Below are positions 17,879 through 26,844 of a stretch of 64,000 nt of DNA, piece by piece. A program made the position numbers and the translations under genes. The notes under the pieces were generated by a model that saw only the letters and a list, made by a program, of their open reading frames with translations, ran no database searches and was not told the DNA's origin. The DNA lies in contig DGWI01000034.1 of NCBI GenBank assembly GCA_002396085.1, forward strand, positions 1 through 64,000, read 5' to 3'. Position 1 is the stretch's first letter. Every line of letters begins with the position of its first letter. The DNA comes from Porphyromonadaceae bacterium UBA4262 (GTDB taxonomy: Bacteria > Bacteroidota > Bacteroidia > Bacteroidales > Muribaculaceae).

Positions 17879-18102
17879 TCTTTTTCTTGCTTTTGTCTGA
17901 TATTGATATAATCATCAATGTCTTCTAATATCCACTGGTGACTCTGTGAGTGGAGCGCTTCGAAGTTTTCTTCTAGATAGTCAAGCACACGATATTGGTC
18001 AAACACAGTCATGGCTTCATTGCCTGATAAGTGCTTGGCATGTTTATATTGCTCTATACAGAACGAGATGAAGTATGCTATATCTTGCGTCCTTTTATCC
18101 AT
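17875..18102 (-). CDS. DUF3791 protein, candidate antitoxin or partner
   Basis: 75 aa helical protein (QDIAYFISFCIEQYKHAKHLSG ... VLDYLEENFEALHSQS) typical of DUF3791, which is regularly found directly before DUF3990. The ATG at 18102 is chosen over an in-frame TTG at 18120 because it is preceded by a purine-rich AAAAGAAGAA and sits 16-20 nt from the predicted initiation site. First gene of a three-gene overlapping operon. Confidence 0.75.
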   Translation of the reverse strand: MDKRTQDIAYFISFCIEQYKHAKHLSGNEAMTVFDQYRVLDYLEENFEALHSQSHQWILEDIDDYINIRQKQEKE

Positions 18103-18124
18103 CACAATTCTTCTTTTCAATCTG

Positions 18125-18156
18125 CAAAATTAAGCAAATCTGTCAAATCATACAAA
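18125..18156 (-). promoter_or_regulatory. DUF3791-DUF3990 operon promoter (TTTG-N20-TAATTTTG)
   Basis: On the minus strand TAATTTTG (18125-18132) is preceded by TTTG (18153-18156) at a 20-bp spacing, a complete consensus match. Confidence 0.75.
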
Positions 18157-18264
18157 TTGCGAACAGAATTCTTAAAACTTTCGCTCTGTTGCCAGACAAA
18201 ATCATTGTGAGAGAAGTCGATAGTGCGCTTGTCGTTGCTAGTGATAATGGTGACTTAGCCAAGT

Positions 18265-18299
18265 GTATTAAATAAAAAAGTTTGTTTTTTATTTAATAC
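18265..18299. repeat. 15-bp A/T-only inverted repeat
   Basis: GTATTAAATAAAAAA and its exact complement around a 5-nt loop, lying between the DUF3990 operon promoter and the terminator at 18373. A terminator-like stem with an internal T-run or a DNA-bending operator are possible. Nothing else is seen in 18157-18372. Confidence 0.6.
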
Positions 18300-18372
18300 G
18301 GGATTAAAACTGAACAAAATGCCGTTTTTCTACAAATATTCAACACAGTGCACCCATGCACAAAAATAGCAC

Positions 18373-18404
18373 GGAGCCTGCCCTCGGTTGCGAGGGCAGG
18401 CTCC
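18373..18404 (-). terminator. Terminator of the TonB/lipoprotein operon
   Basis: Perfect 14-bp GC-rich stem (GGAGCCTGCCCTCG) with a 4-nt loop, followed on the minus strand by a TATTTTTG U-run. Confidence 0.9.
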
Positions 18405-18433
18405 AGTGTCATGCTCGGCAAGATAATGAATGC

Positions 18434-20719
18434 TTACCAGCGGTGCCTAGCGCTAGTCTGGTTCTCCCAATTGACGTTCCAGATGCAGATGCGGTCTTTG
18501 TTGCTGTCCTGGCCAGTGGGCGAGAGGTTGGTGAACTTGATCTGGAAGTCACCGGCTACACCCACGGTTTCCTCAAAGGTGTAGACCTGATACTTGACGG
18601 GCTGTGCCTGCTCGACAGTCCATGTCTTGACCACATTGCCACTCTGCACAACATCGACCCGCATCTTGATGTGCGTGTCGCCGTAGGGCATGCCATAATT
18701 GAACTTGAGTTTGGCGATGCCGTTGCTCAGGATGGGCGAGGTCACTGTACCCACGGCGCTGGTCTTGCCATTGAGGCAAGGTGCGAACGCATAGTTGGTG
18801 GTCGAGCCGTCCATGAAGCCGATGAACTTGAACACGGGGTTGGAGTCGACATCACCACCCTTGAGCAGGTTGCAGTTGGCTGCCGACCAGCCAGCCGTCG
18901 AGGTATAAGTACCATAGGTCGACTTGGCCTCGCCACTGTTCATGGTCTCAAAGTCGGCGCGTGTGCCTGCGGGTTGAGGCGTGGGCGGCGGGTTGGTGCC
19001 ACTGTAGTTGAACTTCACGTCATCGACACACCAGGTGGCATAGTTGGCATCCTGGGTAGCAAAGAAGCGGAAGCCGATGAAGTAGGTGCCGTCAAACTGG
19101 CTCAAGTCGAGGTCGCCACTCTGTGCCCAACTGCTGTAGCCGCTAGCGGGTGCCGTAGCAAGGGTCGGATTGAGTTTGACCAATGTTGCCGTCGTCGGGT
19201 CGTTGCTCGACATGACATAGACCTCAAAGATGGTGGTTGTGCTGCCATAGCCATTGACCTGGGTGCGGAAACTCAGATTCTTGTTCTCGGCCTTGTTGAT
19301 GGCCAGTGCCGGGGTGATGAGCCAAGCATCGAAGGGCGGGTTGGTGCCCTTGTAGCCCGTCATGGCGGCATAGGTGTTCTGCTCAAACTCGGTGGTATAC
19401 CACTTCTTGTCACCACTCACAATCAAGTTGAGCCACTCGCTGGGCAGACCGCCCTCAAAGCCCTCGCTCAGGCTCGTCAAACCACCAGTGGCGATGCTCA
19501 TGCGGAACTCGTCGGTGGTGCCGCTGTTGCCCAGCACACCATTGACGCCCATATACTTGTCGCTCTCGCCCTTGACCCAAATCTGAGTCAGGTAAACCTC
19601 GGGGTTGTCGACCAGATTGGCCTGCACGCGGAAGCGCGAACCCTGTGGCAGCGGCACAACGACACACTTGCTGATGTCGTTCACATCGGGGGCATCGGCA
19701 ATGACCAGCGTGGTTGCCAGCGTGGTCGGTGCCTTCCACTCGATGTCGTTGCTGCTGGTGATGGTGGTCACCTCGGGTGCCACAGCACCCACGACATAAC
19801 CGGTGAACCAGCGGCTCTTGCCGTTGCCCGAATTCTCAATAAACTCGGCCACGGTGTAGGGGTCGCCCTTGGTGCCCTTGGTGCCCATGTCAAAGTCCAC
19901 ATCGTCCAGGTCGCGCAAGAAGAGTTGCCAGGTGTCCGATCCAGTGAGCACCAAGATACCCGTCAAGTTACCTTGAGTCACAGGCAGCGGGTCGCCGTGG
20001 AAGTCGGCATAGTTGCTGTTGCGCACAGTCAACTGGTTGCCGTCGGCATCGGTGACGGTGCGATTGGTAGTAGCGTCAGGCTCGCTGAAGGTGAGGATGC
20101 CGTCGGCACCATCCCAGGTCAGGTCATTGATCTTGACCAACTGTCCCGAGTACTTGAGTTGAGTCTGGGTGTCACTCTTGCCCTGGAAGTCACTAATCTT
20201 GCACTCCACAGGCTGCACCTGACCCGACACGGGCAGACCGTTGATCTCGCAGAACTCCTCAAACACCTCCAGTGCCATGCGGCCGGCCTCCCAGGTCGAC
20301 TGGGCGGCATACCACTCGGGATAACCCAACAGATACTGGCCATTGTACTTGCCAATCCAGCGATCCTTCAAGTTGAGCACGATTTCCTGGCCCACACGAT
20401 AGGTGGTGGCGAGCGAACTGGCGTCGAGCGAGATGCCGATGCCACCTGTCTCGTCCTGAATGTACATCACCTTGTACAGGTTGCCACTGTTGTCATTGGC
20501 GCTGACCCATCCGTGGATGACAATGTCCTCCTTGATGGTGTCGCAGAAGTTGCGCCCGTCCTGCCAGTACTTTGCCTTCAACTCGGCAATAGTGGTGTTG
20601 GGCGTGTGCGTTGCGCGCGGCACGACCATGGGCGGATTGTCAAAGTCCTCCTTACAGCCCGTGGTCACTGCCACCAGCAGCAACATGCACAGATAGAAGT
20701 AAAATCTCTTGGTTGTCAT
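18434..20719 (-). CDS. Surface lipoprotein with DUF5689-like and choice-of-anchor-type beta domains
   Basis: 761 aa. Lipoprotein signal with lipobox VTTGCKED (Cys about 22). Residues about 40-280 (TIAELKAKYW ... IVIHGWVSANDNSGNLYKVMYIQDETGGIGI) match the OB-like DUF5689 type; a second repeat-like domain follows (YTVAEFIEN ... FTGYVVGAV), then a jelly-roll segment (EGFEGGLPSEWLN ... DAWLITPALAI ... WCVDDVKF) like choice-of-anchor J domains, and another beta domain at the C-terminus. It lies 93 bp downstream of a TonB-dependent receptor and is probably its surface-exposed partner, as in SusC/SusD-like pairs, though it is not a SusD homologue. Ligand unknown. Confidence 0.8.
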   Translation of the reverse strand: MTTKRFYFYLCMLLLVAVTTGCKEDFDNPPMVVPRATHTPNTTIAELKAKYWQDGRNFCDTIKEDIVIHGWVSANDNSGNLYKVMYIQDETGGIGISLDASSLATTYRVGQEIVLNLKDRWIGKYNGQYLLGYPEWYAAQSTWEAGRMALEVFEEFCEINGLPVSGQVQPVECKISDFQGKSDTQTQLKYSGQLVKINDLTWDGADGILTFSEPDATTNRTVTDADGNQLTVRNSNYADFHGDPLPVTQGNLTGILVLTGSDTWQLFLRDLDDVDFDMGTKGTKGDPYTVAEFIENSGNGKSRWFTGYVVGAVAPEVTTITSSNDIEWKAPTTLATTLVIADAPDVNDISKCVVVPLPQGSRFRVQANLVDNPEVYLTQIWVKGESDKYMGVNGVLGNSGTTDEFRMSIATGGLTSLSEGFEGGLPSEWLNLIVSGDKKWYTTEFEQNTYAAMTGYKGTNPPFDAWLITPALAINKAENKNLSFRTQVNGYGSTTTIFEVYVMSSNDPTTATLVKLNPTLATAPASGYSSWAQSGDLDLSQFDGTYFIGFRFFATQDANYATWCVDDVKFNYSGTNPPPTPQPAGTRADFETMNSGEAKSTYGTYTSTAGWSAANCNLLKGGDVDSNPVFKFIGFMDGSTTNYAFAPCLNGKTSAVGTVTSPILSNGIAKLKFNYGMPYGDTHIKMRVDVVQSGNVVKTWTVEQAQPVKYQVYTFEETVGVAGDFQIKFTNLSPTGQDSNKDRICIWNVNWENQTSARHRW

Positions 20720-20775
20720 ATTCGTTGTTATTTGATATTATTGTCGTTGTTACTTTTTCAAGGGTCGCTAGGGCA

Positions 20776-20812
20776 CAAACCCTAACCTCTAACCCTTAAA
20801 CCTTAACCCAGA
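20776..20812. repeat. CCTAACC-type heptad array
   Basis: Four to five telomere-like heptads (ACCCTAA, CCTCTAA, CCCTTAAA, CCTTAAC) between the TonB receptor stop codon and the lipoprotein start. Confidence 0.7.
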
Positions 20813-23572
20813 TTAGAACTTCACTCCCACGTTGAGGAAGAGTTTGAAGCCCTGGGCGTAATAGTACTTGTTGGGGAACTTGCCGGTGGTGTAGTTGCGG
20901 TAGTCAAATCGTCCCTGCTGGTAGCCACCGGTCATGATGTTCTTGTTATTCAGGATGTTGTCCAGATTGAGGTTGAGATTGAGCGACGCACGACGGTTCA
21001 GGTAGATGACGTGGCCGATGCTGGCGCTGAACACAAGTGCCTCGTTGAGTTTCTCCTGCGTGCCGATGGCCTTGATCATGTCTTGCAACTCCTGTTCGCT
21101 GCTGGCCATGGTATAGAGTTCGGGCATCGGCTCGTGGCGCACGGGCGACAGGTCGATATAGGCCCGGTTCATCCATGTGCCGCTCAACTCGAAGAACCAC
21201 ATCTTGGGAGCAGCCCAGTTGACCGCAATGGTGTAGGCTTCTTGCGGCGTGCCGCTGACATAGAAGTTCTTCAGGTAGACGGTGGTCGTGATATCCTCCT
21301 TCGTCCCATTCTCATAACTGCGTGTGCCCGTGGGACGATTTTTGTACTGATAGCGCGAGATGTTGGCCGCACCGCTCAGTGTGATGCTGGGGGTGATCTT
21401 GTAACTCAGACCCAACTCGATGCCTTTGTATACCTTGTGAACATTGGTCAAAGCATAGTTCATGAACGTCGAGTACTGGTCGTCGTAGTAGGCATAGCGC
21501 TCGGTGCCGTGCGTGAGGTCGGTATAGAAAGCCGTGATCGAGCCCTTGAACAAGCGGTAGTTCCACTGATAGCCGGCATCCACGCTCCAGATGGTCTCGC
21601 TCTTGAGGTCGGCGATGACATCATCCTTGGTGCGCGGTGACACATAGGCGTTGTTGGGTAGCGGAGCGCGAGTACCATAGTAGCCGTGCACACGGAAGTT
21701 GTTGCGACCATCCAACTTGTAGAGTGCACTGGCCTTGATGGCATAGTTGAAGTACTTGTGCGCCTCGCCCTTGCCATAGGAATTCTCGGGTGCACGACCA
21801 TTGCGCATGTGACCGTCGCGCTGGAACCACGTGTAGGTGCCCTTGAGGCTGTAACTGAGGTCCCACTTGGCGGTGGTGAACATCATCTGCTCCCACACAC
21901 CTGCCTGCCACGAGTTGATGTCGTAGTCATAGCCGAAACGATCCTTCTCATAGATGATGCGATTGGGATTATTCAGGTCATTCTGAGCCAGGTCGGGGTT
22001 CTCGGGGAAGTCGCGCTCGGCATACTGGTCGATGTCGGTCCAGTAGCGGCCACCCAGCAAGTCCTTCAGCGTCTTGAAGTAGGACGAACGGGTGTAATTT
22101 CCGCTGAGGCCACCCTGCAACGTCACCAGGTCACTCAATCGCTGGTTGAGGTTGGAGGCAAGTGCCCAGCTGGCCTGGTTGCTGTGCCGCTTCTCGATGA
22201 TATAGGTTGCGCCCTTGGCATCCAGCCCCTGCTCGGCCTCATAGTTGTTCAGGTAGTTGGCCTGATAGAGCTTGTCCCAGTTGATCTGGCGCATGTCATC
22301 ACCGTTCTGCCACAGATCGGTGTAGAACGCGGCCACCGACTCGTCGGTCTGGTAACTGGGCAAGTAACGGTAGTAGTCGGGGCGCGGGTCGGGAGCGTTG
22401 TACCAACTCAATGCGCTCGATGAGTAGAACGACTTGTGGAAGGCTGCACCGGTGTTGAGCGTGGTGTTCATGCTGGGTTTCCATATCCAGTTGATGAGCA
22501 CCGTGGGATCGAAACTCTCGACCACGCGTGCATTGCGCTTCTTGCCATCCTGCCAACCCCAGTTGGCATTGTACAGGTTGCTGCCAGCCAGGTCATAGGC
22601 CTCCTGCACCACAGCCGAGTTACTGGCTCGGCGTGTCGGGGCGCCAAAGGTGGTGATCGCCAACGAGTGCTGCGGGCTGAACACCTTCTGTGCGGCGATG
22701 AAGTAGCCGGCACTCTGATAGAACGAGCCAGGGATGATGCCCTCATCGGCATAGCGACCCACGGCACTCAGCGTCAGTGCCCAGCCATGCGGGTTGAGTC
22801 CGGTGCTATAGGTGACCATGCCGCGCCAGCGGTAGTTGCCGTTGGTGTAGGCGACGCTACCACGGAAGCCGGGAGCGTAGTCCTTGGCATAGGTCGAGAT
22901 ATTGTTGGCACCGCCAATCTCGCCGAAGGCATAACTGGTGGGGTCGAGACCCACACCGATCGACTTGTTCTTGAATGCCTGGTTCATGCCACCAATCATC
23001 GAGTAGTTGAAGCGACCACGCACAGCGTCGTTAAAGTTGATGCCATTGATCGAGGTCGATGTGTACTCGGTGTTGTAGCCGCGCTGACGAAAGCGCATGA
23101 TGCTAAAGTCATAACTGGCCGCCTGATAGAACGGGTCGTCGGTGGCACCAGTCAGTGTACCCACCGCCTGAGTGTTGCCTTCCTCGTCCTCCAACTCGGC
23201 CTCGGTGAGCATCATGTCGTTACGGAACTCATTGTCCATCTCGGTGCCGGCATTGCCAAAGGCCATCTGCTCGATGCGCACCGTGCCCACCGAGGTCATG
23301 CCATTGACAATCTCGACCGACTGCTGCCAGTCCTTGTAGCCATAGCCCAGCACGACCAGCATGTCGGTGCCAGGACGGGCATCACTGATGCGGAAGTCGC
23401 CGTTGGGACCCGTCGTGACGGTGTTGCCCTGCACATCGAGCAAGACTGTCGCACCAGCCACGGGTTGGCCGCTCTGCGCATCCACCACTACGCCATAGAG
23501 CCCCACTTGCTGAGCCAGCACGGGCAGGACAGCCATGAGCGTAAGTAGAATAAAGAGTTTCAATCTCATCAT
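20813..23572 (-). CDS. TonB-dependent outer-membrane receptor
   Basis: 919 aa. Signal peptide (...LFILLTLMAVLPVLAQ), then a carboxypeptidase-regulatory-like domain (VGLYGVVVDAQSGQPVAGATVLLDVQG, about 23-100), a plug-like region and a long beta barrel with many Tyr/Trp-rich strands ending in KLFLNVGVKF with terminal Phe. It would import a ligand across the outer membrane using TonB energy. The N-terminal CarboxypepD_reg domain plus a downstream lipoprotein is the usual Bacteroidetes arrangement. No SusD or glycoside hydrolase is nearby, so a non-polysaccharide ligand is possible. Confidence 0.92.
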   Translation of the reverse strand: MMRLKLFILLTLMAVLPVLAQQVGLYGVVVDAQSGQPVAGATVLLDVQGNTVTTGPNGDFRISDARPGTDMLVVLGYGYKDWQQSVEIVNGMTSVGTVRIEQMAFGNAGTEMDNEFRNDMMLTEAELEDEEGNTQAVGTLTGATDDPFYQAASYDFSIMRFRQRGYNTEYTSTSINGINFNDAVRGRFNYSMIGGMNQAFKNKSIGVGLDPTSYAFGEIGGANNISTYAKDYAPGFRGSVAYTNGNYRWRGMVTYSTGLNPHGWALTLSAVGRYADEGIIPGSFYQSAGYFIAAQKVFSPQHSLAITTFGAPTRRASNSAVVQEAYDLAGSNLYNANWGWQDGKKRNARVVESFDPTVLINWIWKPSMNTTLNTGAAFHKSFYSSSALSWYNAPDPRPDYYRYLPSYQTDESVAAFYTDLWQNGDDMRQINWDKLYQANYLNNYEAEQGLDAKGATYIIEKRHSNQASWALASNLNQRLSDLVTLQGGLSGNYTRSSYFKTLKDLLGGRYWTDIDQYAERDFPENPDLAQNDLNNPNRIIYEKDRFGYDYDINSWQAGVWEQMMFTTAKWDLSYSLKGTYTWFQRDGHMRNGRAPENSYGKGEAHKYFNYAIKASALYKLDGRNNFRVHGYYGTRAPLPNNAYVSPRTKDDVIADLKSETIWSVDAGYQWNYRLFKGSITAFYTDLTHGTERYAYYDDQYSTFMNYALTNVHKVYKGIELGLSYKITPSITLSGAANISRYQYKNRPTGTRSYENGTKEDITTTVYLKNFYVSGTPQEAYTIAVNWAAPKMWFFELSGTWMNRAYIDLSPVRHEPMPELYTMASSEQELQDMIKAIGTQEKLNEALVFSASIGHVIYLNRRASLNLNLNLDNILNNKNIMTGGYQQGRFDYRNYTTGKFPNKYYYAQGFKLFLNVGVKF

Positions 23573-23606
23573 GTCTCTATTGTTTTGAGTTATTAATTGT
23601 CGGTGC

Positions 23607-23671
23607 GTTAAGTTAACTTAACTAAAAACTATCGCCGTTTAGGGACACTTCCCCAAAATTTTTCAAAATTA
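23607..23671 (-). promoter_or_regulatory. TonB receptor promoter box and leader palindrome
   Basis: TAATTTTG on the minus strand at 23664-23671 would start transcription near 23660. A perfect palindrome GTTAAGTTAACTTAAC at 23607-23622 lies in the resulting leader, 35 bp from the start codon, a possible operator. Confidence 0.45.
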
Positions 23672-23771
23672 CTCAAAAAAAATGAACTACACGTTATTTT
23701 TGCTCAAAAAAAATTCGTTTACTAGCCTCATTCAACAATAAAAGAGCCCCCATCATGGAGACTCTGATTCA

Positions 23772-24335
23772 TCACAATGACTGCTCAAGGGGCGGCAAGG
23801 TCGACAAGGCTGCGGCATGAAATCGATAGCGACCGTCCGATGGGCGAACCACGCAACGCGCCACAGCCAACTCAGGCGCAGCACCCATCTCGCCACTGAA
23901 CAGCACCAGATGGTCGCCGTGGTCAATGGCCACCGGCCGGCAATTACTGCCTCGAGTCCAAGGGTTGAGTTGCAGCCGCACCAGCGGGTCATTTGGGGCA
24001 AGAAATGCCGTCACACTGCTGTGCCACCCAGCCAGTCGCCACTCCACGGGGCGGACACACTGCTGCGGAACTGTCGCCCTCACCATGCCGCGATCATCGG
24101 CCGTGAGAGCCACATCGGTCTTCACATCATCCACGGGCAGCCACTCGACAGGTGCCGTCAGCAACAATTGGGCATACCAGTGTCGCAACTTCAGCGTGAG
24201 CCAGGCATCCAGGTCAATTCCGTCATCGCGCTCGACAGTGCAGTCGCGCCTCACGGTGGCCAGGTGCGTCATTGTTTTGTACAGAGCCAGCATCTCATCG
24301 CTGCTCAAGTCCATCATTTGATTAGTGTTTTCCAT
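23772..24335 (-). CDS. Hypothetical protein
   Basis: 187 aa, no signal peptide or membrane segment, not recognised. The N-terminus (MENTNQMMDLSSDEMLALYKTM) is helical; the middle carries VKTDVALTADDRGMVRATVP followed by RPVEWRLAGWHSSVTAFLAP and QLNPWTRGSNCRPVAIDHG, suggestive of a beta-rich cytoplasmic protein. Codon use and GC resemble the core genes. A -7 box lies 30 bp upstream. Confidence 0.7.
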   Translation of the reverse strand: MENTNQMMDLSSDEMLALYKTMTHLATVRRDCTVERDDGIDLDAWLTLKLRHWYAQLLLTAPVEWLPVDDVKTDVALTADDRGMVRATVPQQCVRPVEWRLAGWHSSVTAFLAPNDPLVRLQLNPWTRGSNCRPVAIDHGDHLVLFSGEMGAAPELAVARCVVRPSDGRYRFHAAALSTLPPLEQSL

Positions 24336-24365
24336 CGTCTATTAACTAATAAGGTAAATAACACG

Positions 24366-24373
24366 CAAAAGTA
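24366..24373 (-). promoter_or_regulatory. -7 box of the 187-aa hypothetical gene
   Basis: TACTTTTG on the minus strand fits TAnnTTTG; initiation would be near 24362, 26 nt before the ATG. This makes the transcript at 24418-24576 independent of the gene. Confidence 0.45.
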
Positions 24374-24417
24374 TCACCATCTTGTCCCGGCTGACCACCC
24401 TGTCGGCTAGTGAAGCC

Positions 24418-24576
24418 CAAATAAACAAAGGTCTCGACTAATCCATAGTCAAGACCCCCAATACTAATAATTACTAATACTTGAAAACTATACTTACACC
24501 TTGAGCCTTATGCCCACTTGTGGCACAGTTGCCCAAACTGCATCCGCTACGCCGTTTCCCAACGACCTCACGGCGA
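24418..24576 (-). ncRNA. Candidate orphan small RNA of about 155 nt
   Basis: A full consensus promoter (24580-24610) is followed by about 120 nt without an ORF and then a terminator: GGTCTTGACTA / TAGTCGAGACC (24430-24456) and TTTGTTTATTT. The predicted RNA holds three short hairpins (GCCGT/ACGGC, CAGTT/AACTG, TGCC/GGCA). It is not a tRNA, tmRNA or SRP RNA that I recognise; 6S RNA or an unknown regulatory RNA remain possible. Confidence 0.5.
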
Positions 24577-24579
24577 GTG

Positions 24580-24610
24580 CAAAATTACGTTCTTTTTAGA
24601 ATCCGACAAA
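24580..24610 (-). promoter_or_regulatory. Promoter of the candidate small RNA (TTTG-N19-TAATTTTG)
   Basis: TAATTTTG at 24580-24587 and TTTG at 24607-24610 on the minus strand, 19-bp spacer: a perfect match to the Bacteroidales consensus. Confidence 0.75.
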
Positions 24611-24723
24611 ATTTTTCAGTCATAAAAAATGCAAAAATCACATAATAGCCATCATTTTGGTGGTTTGGAATACTTTTTAAGCATCAAAAAAAGCTTTTTT
24701 TTCGTCATCTGCACGAAAATTCT

Positions 24724-24731
24724 TACTTTTG
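24724..24731 (+). promoter_or_regulatory. -7 box of the histidine kinase gene
   Basis: TACTTTTG; initiation near 24735 gives a leader of about 22 nt before the GTG start at 24757. Confidence 0.55.
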
Positions 24732-24756
24732 CAGTGTTTTTATATCAACACCTGTC

Positions 24757-25992
24757 GTGACAGTGAAACTACCTCTGCGCAACATCTATGACAAGCGCCG
24801 CGTCTGGAAGATGGGGCTCATGATTGCATCGGTCATTCTCGTGGTCGGGTTTATCTATATGTCCAACCGCATCGTGCGTGACGTGGCCGAGCAAGAGAGA
24901 GACCGCATGCAGATTTGGGCCGATGCAACCAAGGAACTTACCACCATGGGCAATGACGAAGAGAGCATGACCATGCAGACCGACGTCGACTTCCTGCTCA
25001 GCATCATCGAGGGCAACCACAACATCCCCGTGCTGCTAGTCGACGACCAGGGCGAAATCATGCTGCACCGCAACTTCCGCTTGCCCGAGCCCATCGACAG
25101 CCTGGCCCCCTACGCCATCAGCGATGCCAACATGGCTTATCTCAAGAAGAAACTGGCGCGGCTCGAACACTCGAGCAACCAAATCGAAATCAAAATCGAC
25201 GACCACACCACACAGCACATCTACTACGAGGACTCGACAACTCTGCGACATCTGGCCTGGTTCCCCTACATCCAACTCGGCGTGATGCTCATCTTCCTTG
25301 CCGTGGCCTACTTTGCACTCATCAGTGTCAAGAAGGCCGAGCAGAACCGTGTGTGGGTGGGACTGTCCAAGGAGACCGCTCACCAGTTGGGTACGCCCAT
25401 CTCGTCGCTCATGGCATGGACACAGATGCTCGACTCAATGGGTACCGACCCCAGCATCGTGGCCGACATGGACAAGGATGTGCACCGACTCAGCGTCATC
25501 GCCGACCGCTTCAGCAAGATTGGCTCGATGCCCGACAAGGAACTCACCTTCATCAACGAGGCCGTCGAGCAGAGCCTGGCCTACATGAGCACACGCATAC
25601 CCAAGCGCGTGCAATTGAGCATTCACCTCGACGATGCGCAGAACTGTGGCATCATGCTGTGCCAGTCGCTGTTTGAGTGGGTGATGGAGAACCTGACCAA
25701 GAACGCAGTCGATGCTATGGACGGTGAGGGACATCTCGACATCACCGTCACCAGCGACAGCCAGCAGGCGCTCATCCTGGTCAAGGACACCGGCAAGGGC
25801 ATCGCCCGCAAGAACTTCAAGAATGTGTTCAACCCAGGATTCACCACCAAGAAGCGCGGATGGGGACTGGGACTGACACTGGTCAAGCGCATCATCGAGG
25901 AGTATCACGATGGGCGCATCTACATCAAGGAGAGCGAGGTGGGACGAGGCACAACGTTTGCCATCGAACTACCCACGGTCAAGGAAGGTTGA
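24757..25992 (+). CDS. Orphan sensor histidine kinase
   Basis: 411 aa with GTG start. Two membrane segments (about 19-36 and 172-190) enclose a periplasmic domain of about 135 residues. The H-box is SKETAHQLGTPISSL with phospho-acceptor His209; the N-box NLTKNAVDAM, G1 DTGKGI, and G2 GWGLGLTL motifs complete the HATPase domain. The HQLGTP H-box is a variant frequent in Bacteroidetes kinases. No response regulator is adjacent, so its partner is encoded elsewhere. The next gene, an MBL hydrolase, is 27 bp downstream on the same strand. Confidence 0.92.
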   Translation: MTVKLPLRNIYDKRRVWKMGLMIASVILVVGFIYMSNRIVRDVAEQERDRMQIWADATKELTTMGNDEESMTMQTDVDFLLSIIEGNHNIPVLLVDDQGEIMLHRNFRLPEPIDSLAPYAISDANMAYLKKKLARLEHSSNQIEIKIDDHTTQHIYYEDSTTLRHLAWFPYIQLGVMLIFLAVAYFALISVKKAEQNRVWVGLSKETAHQLGTPISSLMAWTQMLDSMGTDPSIVADMDKDVHRLSVIADRFSKIGSMPDKELTFINEAVEQSLAYMSTRIPKRVQLSIHLDDAQNCGIMLCQSLFEWVMENLTKNAVDAMDGEGHLDITVTSDSQQALILVKDTGKGIARKNFKNVFNPGFTTKKRGWGLGLTLVKRIIEEYHDGRIYIKESEVGRGTTFAIELPTVKEG

Positions 25993-26019
25993 ACGTATCA
26001 AGATTAAAAGTTGAGAGTC

Positions 26020-26844
26020 ATGGATGATTTAACGGCAAGACTGACGATGCTGGGCACGGGCAATGCCATGTGCACACGATGCTATAACACCTGCTTCTGG
26101 CTGAAGACACCCGGCGGCGGAATGATGGTCGATGCCGGTGGTGGCAACGGCATCTTTCGTCAACTTCACCGGGCTGGCATTGCCGTCGAGCAAGTGCATC
26201 ACCTCTTTGTCACACATTGCCACACCGACCACATCATGGGAGTTATATGGATGATACGCAAGATCTCGCCCATGATGCACAAGGGCAAATTCCACGGCAC
26301 GCTCAACATCTATTGCCACGACGAGGTGGCACATGCCCTGCGCACCATGTGTGGCCTGATGATGCCTCGCAAAATCTACAGCGCACTCGACGAGACCATC
26401 ATTCTGCGCGAGGTCAAGCATGGCGAGCAGTTTGAGGTCGACGACATGACGGTCACAGCCTTTGACATCGGGTCGACCAAGACCAAGCAATTCGGCTTCA
26501 GTGCTCTGCTGCCCGACGGACAACGACTGACCTGCCTGGGCGATGAGCCTTACAGTGAGCAGAGCCAGCCCTGGGCAAGCGGAGCCGACTGGCTGCTGAG
26601 CGAAGCATTCTGCCTCTACAAGGATCGCGAGCAGTTTAATCCCTACGAGAAGCATCACTCGACCGCCCTCGATGCGGGACGTCTGGCTCAAGAGTTGGGC
26701 GTGAAACATCTGGTGCTCTACCACACCGAAGACACCCACCTCACCACACGCCGGCTGAGCTACACTGCCGAGGCCGCACAGCACTTCACAGGCACCATCC
26801 ACGTGCCCGATGACATCGAGACCATTCAGCTGGTCAACAACTGA
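26020..26844 (+). CDS. MBL-fold metallo-hydrolase, RNase Z/PhnP-like
   Basis: 274 aa. The metal-binding THCHTDH motif (HxHxDH) and downstream acids and His residues (GDEPYSEQ; LYHTEDTH) define a beta-lactamase-fold hydrolase. The beginning, LTMLGTGNAMCTRCYNTCFWL, is like RNase Z and related phosphodiesterases, but the tRNA exosite arm is not obvious. Likely cytoplasmic; substrate unknown. ATG at 26020 is preferred to an in-frame TTG at 26011. Possibly co-transcribed with the histidine kinase. Confidence 0.85.
   Translation: MDDLTARLTMLGTGNAMCTRCYNTCFWLKTPGGGMMVDAGGGNGIFRQLHRAGIAVEQVHHLFVTHCHTDHIMGVIWMIRKISPMMHKGKFHGTLNIYCHDEVAHALRTMCGLMMPRKIYSALDETIILREVKHGEQFEVDDMTVTAFDIGSTKTKQFGFSALLPDGQRLTCLGDEPYSEQSQPWASGADWLLSEAFCLYKDREQFNPYEKHHSTALDAGRLAQELGVKHLVLYHTEDTHLTTRRLSYTAEAAQHFTGTIHVPDDIETIQLVNN

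Noticed and set aside
18356..20785. Long plus-strand frame opposite the surface lipoprotein
   Set aside because: Antisense shadow running through a terminator; no family motif.
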